Source of the DNA: Areca catechu
Lineage: Eukaryota; Streptophyta; Magnoliopsida; Arecales; Arecaceae
NCBI GenBank assembly: GCA_021397845.1
Contig: CM038050.1
Location: 7,010,471-7,074,470 of the forward strand
Length of the DNA: 64,000 nucleotides
Direction: 5' to 3'
A program made the position numbers and the translations under genes. This document shows, piece after piece, positions 36,420 through 48,400 of this stretch. Each line of letters starts with the position of its first letter. Position 1 is the first letter of the stretch. The notes beneath the pieces are model-generated. The model saw only the letters and a program-made list of their open reading frames with translations, did not search any database and was not told the origin of the DNA.

Positions 36420-39400
36420 TCATCTGTAATGAATTTTGACCAAATAAACATCAATTTCCTCACAAAGTAAAAAAATATCATCCTTTGGCCCTCTCTGATC
36501 TTTCTTCTGATCAGTGACATTTTCAGATGGACATTCCATAAGTATGCAAGCCCTCAATAAAAATGAAGGAACTTTGGGCGGATCATAAAATGGAGTATTG
36601 ACAGCAAATTTTCTCACTTCACCCCTGCCAGTAACTTGACACAGGTCCAGAAAGACATACTGGACAGATAGACCAACAGCCATTCGGACCCACAACCTGT
36701 CACTGTTAGAAATGTTGTGCACCGTTATCTGGAATGTGATGCCCACAGGCAATCCTGAAACAAAGGGCAGAGGATTCTCAGAATCATTACCAAAAACTTG
36801 CAGTTCTGCTTTTATGCATCTAAATCTTCCAGCGAATGCCACCTGTTCAAGGTTGAAGAGCTCAAGTAACTTATAAATAGGAGAAGGCTGAGAAGTTTCA
36901 CCTGTTCCCCCTTTAGCACATGACCTCAATAGCTCTTTGGCAAACTCAGAAAGTTTAGAAGATCCTTCTACACAAAGAAATTCTGCACGAGAAATTATAG
37001 CTTGCAGCTTCTTCAGCATGAAGTTGGAACAGGCTCCAACCTCACAGAGTCTAAATGCAAAACCAAGCAAGGTTAACTCTATAATATGGCATTCCACTTC
37101 TCTAGACAACCCTGGGAAGCCATATCTCATTCTTCGGAGTGACATATTTAATTTTTCAAGTAAGAACTCTAAAGTCATCATACCAACGGTATGTGACTTT
37201 TTTGGTTGCAGTTTCTCCCACATTTCAGCAATCAGCTGGATTATCTGAACATACTGCAATGCAAATTCCAATAATGCACAAGGAGATCCAGTAACGTTCC
37301 AGGCAATCATTTCCAGTTCCTCCTTGCAAGTTCTACATGCAACAAATATTAGAGCACAAATAAGTCTACAAGAAATATGGTTAAGAGATTATTTTTATAA
37401 AAAAGACTGATGTTAGATACATGGTAAATAAATATTATGAGACCTTAATGTCCTTCGCACTTCATATGTGCAATGTGACTTTATCAAAGGCCAAGTTTCC
37501 ACTACTTTTTCCAAAATAGACTGTATGGATTGCAATGATTCTTCATCTGTCTGCTCCACATCTTTTTGAGAATGTTCGAGATCTGTTGCTATCTCATTCA
37601 CGCTCAGCATATTTTCCTTAAGTTTCACTTCTGATATTACATTGTGCAAGGGCCAAGAGTGGCATATTTCATCAGCCACTTCCAACTTCAGTGTTGTGTC
37701 TGAAAAAGGTATTTCACTGTGATGGCACAAATAGGCCATGAGTGAATCTCGGTTTATAGCATTTCCGAGAGAGCAACTGATCCTTTGAGCTAAACAAACT
37801 GCATAAGAAAATATTGCCACTGGTATATTACAAGTAAGATGCTCATTCAAGATGGATGATGAGATAAACAACACTACTATTGCTGCCACGCGTGGACTGT
37901 CCAAGCTCAGCTCTCCACAGGATGGTACTATCTGCAAAAGGTCAAAGGCACAAAGGTTGCAAATTTCACAAACGACAATGCCAAATTGGGAAGTTCATCG
38001 GACAATAATATTCCGAGAAACTGATACGATTGTAATTACACGGCATTATATGAAGATCCCACAAAATCTTTTAAGAGTTTCATTACTTATGATCAACAAT
38101 CAACAAGCAGAAGCAGAGAGACATTCACCCAAATATGGCATTATGAGTTGAAACCATAATAACCTTACATAACACACACTTAGCCCACACCATATGGCAA
38201 TGATAGCTATGATCAACAGCATAGGACCCACCATAGAAGATCTGGTTCTTTGAATCCTGACTTATTAAGTGTAACTTTATAAGCTCAATAGTTGATATCT
38301 GTTGCTTAGTGGTTCACGTCTACAGTCACAGTCACTCCTTGATAAGTAAATACTAGATCATGACTAGAAATTCCTCATACATCACATCAAATAACAAATT
38401 GCACTATAAAATAATGACTAATATTTTATTAACACATAATATTTTACTCTTAAGAAATAATCATTTCGTTATTGAGTAAATCTGCTGAAACCACCATACT
38501 GAAAGGGGGGACAGATATGCACCAAACATGAGCTCAATTTATAAATTAACTGCTTAAGTCATGATCTCATAATAGAAGATAGTTGCAATTACCTTGAAAA
38601 AATATGCACAAATTTAGCAAAACTGATGCACTTTCCTCTTGACTCACAACTAATGATTATTCCTCTAATTGAAGAAAATAGTAGTCCATGGTGTTCGAAC
38701 CCTACCACTAACAAAGTCGATGAACTTGCATGTAAAAGGACGAGAGGAGTTAAAATTCGTGTAGGATGTGTTCCACAATTTGGAATTTGAATTCCACCTT
38801 CCACCACCAATGGAACTGTCCTGCAACTTTCCAATTTTAATAAAGTTTCTACCTATACCAATCAGAACAAAAGTACCTAAATATATTCCAAGGACCCAAT
38901 GAGAAGGTTTCATGGTCAGCTACAAAAAGAAAAATATATACAACACCTATCTATTCTAAAATTATACATATTTTCTAATCATATATTCTAAAATTGTATA
39001 TATTGTTGCTAACTATAAAAATAAAAGAGACAATGTTGTACCTCTTGTGCAAATTCTTTTTCTAACTTGGCGAAGAAATTTCCATGGCTCTTACCAATAA
39101 ACCACAAGACACAGAAAATATCTTCTTCTTCCTGAAATAGAAGGGAAGGAACACGAATAAGAAATAAAGAAAGAAACATTTGGGGCAATTTTAGAAGTCA
39201 AAAGTTCTATGCATTATAAAAAAATATGAAAACCTTTGTAGAATGTGGAGAGAAAGAGAGTTGTAGCAGATAGTTAAGAAATTATTCCTGGGACAACCAA
39301 GGAAGCCTTCTTTGGTAATTTCCATTAAAATCCTCTTCATTAGGAATAAGAATAAACTTAACCATTATAAATGTAAGCAACATCACAAAACTATTTTCTG

Positions 39401-42400
39401 GTTGAGATTAAAGGGAAGTCACAAACAGAATATTAATTTGTAAATCAAAGATATGTATCCGATTATAATTCTCATAAGCTAGCCTCATTATCAAATATCA
39501 GAAATTTATAAACAGATAAAAAGTAAATGAAGTAATAAATTCTGACATGTATTCCTAACTGTAACAAGAACATTGATGTTGCACTTTCCTAACAAAAAAA
39601 AAAGATGTTGCACAGATGGTAGCACAAATGACAAGATAGCATCAGCTCATAGATGTTATGTCATATCAAAGAAGAAGAAGACGACACCGATGGTTCTCTT
39701 TCACAATAGTCCATCTATCTCCATCAAGTAAATGTATCATAAAGAAAGAAATTCCTGAAAGTGACTACCATCGAGAATATTCTGGATGGTGCTTCACATT
39801 TTCAATGGTACATCATTACTAAAACACAGGCTTTTTCTGACACGTCATGAGTCATACAATGTGTTTGACAAGAACATCAAACATGAACTAAAGGTTGCAT
39901 GCCCAAAATAATCGAGAGTCTATCAAAGAGAAAAGCAGAATAGAATTCTGGACATCACGACTTCTTGTTTGACTCTCTTTTCTTTTCTTCCTTTTTTCTT
40001 TCACCCAAGAGAGGGGGGGGGGGGGTGTAGAGGCAAATACAAAAATTACAGCAGCAGTTCCTCTCCGTACAATGAAACAAAAATTAAGTCTCACTTTGAA
40101 CAATTACAGAAAAAGTCATGAAATCTTCATGTAGTTTGATGTCAAATACAAATAACAGGTACTATGGAAAGAACGATAAGAATTTAACCAAAAGCAGAAG
40201 CTGCCAAAAATCAAACTACACCACTGTTTAAAGAATAGCATAAAATAGGCTACAAAATAAAGCCAGGTAATCAAACCTCTGGATATGTCTCCAAGTTTGT
40301 GATGAGACAATCGATTGTGGACCTAAAAGTCTTGATATCAGGCAGCATCATTAGCTGGAGCACCTTCCTTGCTGCACGTCTTATTAAGGCACTAATATCA
40401 GCTAACAAACCAAGAAACTGCAAATACAACAGAGTTTTGCACAGTGAACATTAACCTATATAAGATGAGAACGATAGGGCAGAAAAAATATTTCATGCAA
40501 ACACGCAATCAAGATTCATCATATTATATTGTTATGATTGCAAATGTGGAGTCCAAACAGTGAAACTAGTTTGAGATAGTCCCAATGTCCAAAACAAATA
40601 GAAAAGGACACAAAGAAGATATATTAATGAAAGAAAGCTTGCACCTTAAAGCAGTCATCGAAGCAAGCTATAGTGGTAAAGCACAGACCCAAACTAAAAT
40701 AGATGCTACCTACCAAGATACACTTCTAAAAGTTAAAACTCCCCTGAAGTAAAATCTCCGGATCAGACCTCCTCTACAAGCAGGGCATCTAACCACTAAG
40801 CTAAGCCTGATTTGGTCAAGTTCATCCATCTTCTTCAACAGTCAAACTCTTCGTGAAAAGGAGAGTAGTGGAAATGACGTATAACATGGCTATTATCCTA
40901 CCATTTTAAATTTTAATTTAATGTGGCTGCTAACAAGGACAAATTAGCCAACCTGTTTTTCATTAATGGCTGGATCAACAATGATTGCATTAGTTAGAAA
41001 AATAAGACAACCTATACAGTTTAGCAATTTATCAGAAGCTTGATCCCCTAGCACTGTTTGTTTCCAAAAAACAGCTAATATGTAGGAAATACTCTCATCA
41101 CATAATATAAAGTACCATTAAAGCAAATAATAGATGCTTGATACATTTCATTTTCTAAAACACACTTTGATGTTCCCAATTAAAGGAAGAGCTTCCTACA
41201 ATAGCCTGATTCTCCTAGAATCTAGGTTGTATTCTTATATCTCAAATAACCATAAGAAAAGAGTTTGATAACAAGGAATAACTTTAGTTAATCAATATAA
41301 TAAGGTTTTCCTCAATATCTTTCGTTTCCCAGCAGAATGCTAAAGGTGTTCTGAAATCATCCACAGATAGCAATTTGTAACAAGAACAAACATCATGAAA
41401 CAATGCAGGGAAGGCTATCAGAAACGTACCACTGCTTAACATTAAAGAACTGTTTCATGGTCTACAAATTCAGAATAATTTTTCAAGATACTGCATGAGT
41501 TTTTATAGTTCACAATTAGAAGTAATAGACTAAAGAACATTAAATAATAGTAACGAGACTTAGCAATAAAAGTGACATAACAGAACGAAAAGGTAGCTCA
41601 AACTTAACATCCTTAATGCTTAAAGTTGACCTGACAAAGATACTGGCTCTAATATTCACAGATGACTTATGGCAAATGCATACCATGTCCATGTGTTTTT
41701 CCTGTACCATCAGACGATCATGTGTTGCCATATGAAATAGTGTCTGCAAAGTCTGCAACCTAACAGCCTCTGCATCATCATTCAACATGTCCATTAATAA
41801 GTTCAAAGCATTGTCAGCAAACTGGAAACAAAACGTTGCGAGCAACCCCAAGGATTTACAGGCAATTGTTCGTACCTAGAGTACAAAAAAATAGTTAGCA
41901 AGATGCAGCTTTTCATATGAAAACCCCCAAACGAATGGACAATCATAAAAATGTCACTTGTCATGGTTGTCAGGAAAACCAAAAGGATTTTTTTCTTTTT
42001 TGGACATCATAGACTCCACCATTACCTCATAGAATTCATCCTCAATCCCATGCATGAATGCACCAGCTGCTGATAATGAAAATTTAGATTCATTTACAGA
42101 GCATTTAGTAATAGTTTTGCTTCCACTTCTATTCCCCAAAACTTTCTTAGAAAGGGACTGTAACAGAACATTCTCAGCTACCAATTGTACTTTTCCAAGG
42201 GCCAGAAAAGCTTCGATTCTAACTTTCACGCTCATATCTCTTGCCATTGAACAAAGCTGAAAGAAGAAAAGTTATAAACAAACACAAAAAATAACATCTA
42301 TTAGATGACCACCTTCTAATCTACAAAAATTAAAAATATGATATTTAATGTAGAGTGCAAACTACAAATCAATCTGTAAGCATACAACAGCATAAGGTTG

Positions 42401-45400
42401 TGTGAGAGGAAATCAGCAGCAGAGTCAACATTTTTCACTCTGATATGAACTCATAAGACAAGATGGAATACATCTTGGTAATGAATGAGAAAAACAAATA
42501 TAAAGGATAGACAAGTCAGACATCTTTTTTTTCTACATGTTAGGAAAAACAAAAATATCATGTACAAAAAGCCCAATTTTTCAGCACATCATCGTCTGTA
42601 AAAATGATCATCATACATCAGACAAGCACAGGAAGCAAAATAAAAAGAAAATTGCCACATTTAAAAAAGTCCTTATAAACTAATGCCCGCCAAACCTTAA
42701 GGGCTAATTCAATGAGTCAAATTTTAATGTTCCAACTTGGAAGTAAACATGCTTAGATCGTCTTGACTTAAGGAGCTCTACTTGCTTAGTCACATGATTG
42801 ATGAGTTCGTATCTTCCTATATGTGCGAGTGCGTGACAACTATCATATTCTCTCGTATAGATAGGACTGGAACTGGGCCGACCTAGGCCATGCCGGTACT
42901 CAAGCCCAACATGAAATTATTTTTTAAGCTTTAGGATGGGCTTAAGCCTGAGGTTTTTTTTAAAAAAGCAGGCCCAAACACAAATCTGACTTCGGACTTG
43001 CCCTAGGCTTAGGCCTGGGCCAAACCACATACCTACCTGAGTCTAGCTCGAAATGTATATGGGCTCTGATTTTGAACCCAAACACAATCTAGAACTAGTT
43101 GGGCCTAGCCTGCAGCCCATCCCAATGGCTTGCAAGCCAGCCCAAGCCCACTTCCAGCCCTACATATAAATAACAAATGTAATTGTCTAGTCTTAGGATA
43201 TATTTTTGTTGGAACTATATCCGGCCATAACCTACTTCCCTAGGCATCATGACTGCTATCTCATTCTCAAATATGATTTAGACATAATGTGGCAGACTAT
43301 ACCTCTTTTTATGGTACATTGCAGATTGGTTAGAAAAAAATGGCTTCTCTGAGTGGTTCAGATTTTTTTTTTTTCAACTTCATAACCAAGAACAAGAAAA
43401 CCATCTTTCATCTCAAGATTGTAAAAGAGAAAAATTTTGAAGGGTCAGATCCTTGTCAAATCACTATATTGGCATCCACCAAGTAAGATTATTGACTCCA
43501 CTAATTGATCTTGATGATAAGCAAAACAGTCAAGTATAATTTGAGGACTAATGATTTGCTTTAAGTGTGTTTTCACTGAAAGGATGCTCACAAAATTTGA
43601 AGAAGCCCAATTGTGTTGAAGAACCAAGTTTGAATTGAATGATTGCACAAAACAAGACTTGGACACTCAAAAAAATAGTTGAATGGATGACTAAGTCAAA
43701 TGGAAACATGTTCCAGCACAAGTTCAGCAATTTCTGCACTTTTTCACTGATGTGTCGACTCAAGGTGTCGACACATGATATGATGTGTCGACACATGAAG
43801 AAGATGTGTCGACACATGAAGAAGATGTGTCGACTCAAGGTGTCAACATATGGATCAACACATCGCCTGAGACTTTCAAGCCACAGAACTTGCAGAAGTT
43901 GAAGGAACAGTTGATGTGTCGACACATGGATGCAATGTGTCGATTCAATGTATCGACTCAACTGAAAATGTGTCGACTCAGCTGATTTTTCCAGAGAATT
44001 CGAATGGAACACTTTGAACTTGTGTCGACTCAAAAAGAACATGTGTCGACCTAATGTGTCGACACATGAAGAGGAAGTGTCGATACATGAAGTTCTGACA
44101 ACAGTAACGGCTAGTTTTTTCAAGCACGGAACTCGTCCAAATGCCCTCCAACGGCTAGTTTTTCAAGTATAACTGCTAGATTTCGGTTTTGGGGGCTTGG
44201 AAAGGTATTTAAAGACTCCAAATCAAATCAAGACAACAACTATTCAACTATTCAAGTATTGAATATTCAAAAAGAATTTAGAGAGAAAAGAAGAGAGAAG
44301 AGCCTTAACTACTATTCATTCAAAGCTCAACCACTCTCAAGCAAAAGGAAGCCTTCCAAGCATTCAAAGCCATCAAGAGCATTGAAGATCATTCAATCTT
44401 GGACATTCAAAAGGCTTCAACAAGAGCAAAGCAACGCCACCTCGAGCTACATCGACTTATTTGCTTTATTATTGAAAGCTTACATTGGTTCTTTATTTTT
44501 CCATCTTATATCTTGTAAAGGTTATTAGTTAGCCTATTGAAAAACCAAGTGAGGTTATTGGTAAGCCTTGAAAACCAATTAGGTTGGTGGTTAGCCCGCA
44601 AAACCACTAAGATTCTTGGTTAGCCTGGAAAACCAAGGGAGGTTTGTGGTTAGCCTTGTGAAAACCAATTAGGTTCTTGGTTAGCCCGTAAAACCAAGTG
44701 AGGTTGTGACTTGTAAGCCTTGTAAAACAAGTCGGGTTTTGATTAGTGAGCCCGGAAAACTAATCGGCTGTAATCATTGGATTATAGTGATTTTCCAAAG
44801 GGATCTTGGAGAGTGGATGTAGATACATTGTTGGCACCGAACCACTATAGATTGTTATATTTGTGATTGCTTGTTCTCTCCCTCCTTGCTCTTTACATTT
44901 TGCTTATTGCTTTTAATTTCCGCTGCACTATTACTTTAGAGCATTGCACTTAAATCACAGTACCTTGTTAAATTGAATTGCATATCTTGTCTCGTATAGT
45001 TTGTAATTTGTATTATTAAACTTAGCTTTAAATTTTTAGAGATCCAATTCACCCCCCCTCTTGGGTTGCTCTCTGGGCGACAAGTGGTATTAGAGCCTTA
45101 TTCTCAGTATATAGGCTTTACCGCCTTGAGTAAAGATCTATGGCAACCCCGATTGGTACTAGTGTAGTTGAGGGACAAGCCTCAAATAGACCTCCATTTT
45201 TTAATAGAACAAATTATACTTATTGGAAAACTAGGATGAGAATTTATATGCATTCTATAGATTATAATTTGTGGAAAGTTGTTGACAAGGGTCCACATAT
45301 TCCTTCGATGGTGGTTAATGGTGTTTCCATCCCAAAACTTGAAGAGGATTGGGATGAAAATGACATTAAACAATCCGAGATCAATGCTAAGGCAATGAAT

Positions 45401-48400
45401 CTTTTGTATTGTGCATTAGATCCTAGTGAATTTAATAGGATATCTGTTGTCGCCCGATTCGCCATTGCCCGTAGCTACTGATGGCGTCGGGTGTTCCGCG
45501 TCCGCCCGCGGGAGATGCCTCCGGTGCCCCGGGATTTACAAGAAAGCCAACGTCAGTGACCCGGGCCGGGGATTCCGGCGGGGGCACTCCGATCTTGTGA
45601 ATGGCGGCCGTGGGCATTAATGGCTACGTGGCGGGTGCTGTCGTACGGTCCTCGGGGGGCACGCCATCGTTTTTTGAAGGGAGGTGCTGCTTCCTTGGCG
45701 GTTGGTGCTTCGATTCATGCTGGGAGCCGAGTTGGGAAGATGGGGCCTGCTTGTAGCGGACCTGCCTCGCGGCGGCTCGACTGTGCAGAGGAGGGCCAAG
45801 CTCGGTACCGGACCGGTGGGGCCCAGCGTTGAACGAGCTCGGGCTGACAAAGGTGCGCCCAGCCCAGGGAACCCGGCCTCGAAGGGGCTCCGCATGGTGG
45901 AGGCTTAAGCTCAACTCCAGGCTACGAGGCCCAACCTCAAGCTCGAAAGGTATGGCTCTGATGGGATTTGAGCTCGGCTCCGACCTAGGCGTCCCGACCT
46001 GGCGGAGGACGAAGCCCGGCTTCGACGGGCGGCCCCGTTGACATCAGGGAGCTCTGCTTAGCGAAGGGGCCCATGAAGGGAATCCAGCGCGGCGTCCGAT
46101 AAGGGCTCCACGTCAGGATCCTTGGCCACCTCAGCAATCCGGTCACATCAATATCTACATGCATGTCCGCCAAAGAAATATGGGACATACTTGAAGTTAT
46201 CCATGAGGGTACCGATCAAGTGAAGAACACTAAGGTCAATATGTTAGTGCACACAAATGAGATATTCCGAATGGAACCAAATGAATCTATCACTGATATA
46301 TATACACGTTTTACAAATATTGTAAATGCAATTAGAAGTCTTGGTAAAGTCATATCTAATGCTGATCTTGTGAATAAAATTCTTAGATCACTACCGACGT
46401 CGTAGGATCCAAAGGTGACCGCAATTCAAGAGACAAAGGATGTAGACAAGCTTCCACTTGAGCAGCTAGTAGGATCGTTCATGACCTATGAGCTCAACTT
46501 GAAACAGAAATCAATGGACTTGGATAAAAAGAAGAAGGGGATCGCTTTTAAATCAAATGTTCAAGAAGAATCCTCGATTGATGAGTCCGATGATGATGAA
46601 GTAAAAGGCGAAGAAGCCCTCCTTGCCCGAAAATTTAGAAGATTTATGAAGAAAAGGAAGTTTCCTTACAAGAAGAAATTTCAATCCAAGGAAAAGGGAA
46701 AGGAAAAAGAAAAAGAGAAAGAAAAGAAAAAGGATAAGGAAGTACCTATATGCTTCGAGTGCAAGAAGCCCGGACACTATAAATTTGATTGTCCTCTCCT
46801 AAAGAAATCAAAGAAGAAACTAAGGAAAAAAGCCATGATGGCCACGTGGAGTGATAGCGAAGACTCCAGTTCAGAAAAAGAGCAGACTAAAATTGCAAAT
46901 TTCAGCTTCATGGCACATCAGGACAATGAAGAAGTATGTTCCGACTCTGAAGTTGATTTTACTTTTGATGAACTTAAAAATACTTTCGAAGAGCTTATGC
47001 ATGATTATAAGTTAATATTATCTGAAAATAAAAAATTAAAAAAACATGCTAATAGTTTCTCATTATAAAACAATTCTTTACTTAATGATGTTAGTTCTTT
47101 GAAAACTAAACTAGATGTTTTGGAAAAGAAAAATAACGCTTTAGCTATGGAAAATAAAATTTTGAAAAGGCCTAAACATGTTGTTTCTAACAATGAGCTT
47201 TTAAAGAAAAACAAGGATTTAGAACTTGAAAATGCTAAATACAAAAATGAACTTGAGAATATCAAACCTTTTGTTGATAAGTTCACTTATAGTTCAAAAA
47301 AGTTGAATTTACTTTTAAATAATCAAAGAGCAATTTTTAACAAGGCAGGTTCAGGATATAAACCTCAAAAGCAACAAAAGTATTTCAAAAACTTTTTTGT
47401 TCCTGCATCATCCAGTATTACATGTTTTACTTGTAGAAAATTAGGTCATAAATCATATCAATGTAATTTCAGAAAAATCATGTCTTTTGGTAAAGTATGG
47501 GTTCCAAAAGGAACCATTTCGAATGCTAACCCGAAAGGACCAAAATTAGCTTGGGTACCTAAAAACAAAGCTTGATCTTGTTGCAGATGTGTCTTGCAAC
47601 CAAGGAAAACAAGCGAATTTGGTATCTTGATAGTGGTTGCTCAAGGCACTTCACCGGAGATGTGAAGCAATTCACTTCTCTTGAAGCTTTGAATGGAGGG
47701 AGTGTGACCTTTGATGATAATGGTAAAGGTAAAATCATTGGAATTGGTAAGATTCACATAACTCCTAATAGTATCAATAATGTACTTTTAGTAGATGGTT
47801 TAAAGCATAATCTCTTAAGTATTAACCAGTTTTGTGACAAAGATTTTCAAGTAGTTTTCAAATTATCATATTGCATGATTTCTAGTCCAGATTTAAATGG
47901 GGTACAATTCATTGAAAAAAGGCATGGAAAAAATTTATCTAGTAGATTTTGATGATCTATCTTTGCCTAATGGAGAATGCCTTGTTGCAATGAATTATAC
48001 CAAGGAAGAGACTAGTTGGTTATGGCATAGAAGGTTAGGGCATGCTAGTATGTACCTTATTTCAAAACTTTGCAAAAAGAATTTAGTTAGAGATTTACCT
48101 GAAATCAGTTTTGAAAAAGATAGAATTTGCCAAGCATGTCAATTTGAAAAACAAGTCAAAACTTCTTTTAAACCAAAAAGATTTGTAACTACTAGTAGAC
48201 TACTTGAACTACTCCATATGGATCTCTTTGGACCAACTAGAACATCAAGTCTAGGAGGTAAGGGATATAGATTAGTTATTGTGGATGATTTTTCGAGATT
48301 TACTTGGATTTTCTTTTTAGCACAAAAAGATGAATCATTTTCTGTATTCATAAAGTTTTATAGAAAAGTTTCAAACGAAAAAGGTGTTTTAGTCGTTTGT

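Larger units (their letters stand above)
43490..45082 (+). repeat. 5' LTR of the Copia element
   Basis: 1593 bp. It starts tattgactccac where the 3' LTR has tgttgactccac, so the terminal G has mutated, and ends ctctgggcgaca. Layout: GTCGAC palindrome array (43751-44090), TATA-like tatttaaa (44206-44213), stem-loop array (44521-44785), then a T-rich and C-rich end before the primer-binding site. It lacks a block of about 66 bp present in the 3' LTR, apparently lost between two gtcgactca direct repeats. Confidence 0.92.

Noticed and set aside
43639..44123. ORFs on both strands with repeated CRHMKKMC / SRHIFFMC-type motifs
   Set aside because: They are translations of the GTCGAC palindrome array in the LTR. 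The regular repeat and the presence of ORFs on both strands come from the DNA repeat and do not indicate a protein.
44521..44785. CRISPR-like look of the regularly spaced hairpins
   Set aside because: This is plant nuclear DNA inside an LTR. Units are contiguous with no unique spacers, arms vary between units, and there are no cas genes.
45445..46150. GC-rich ORFs in the Copia gag as a captured host gene
   Set aside because: TG...CA ends and the exact TSD atatc show a solo LTR, and the frames have no recognisable domain.
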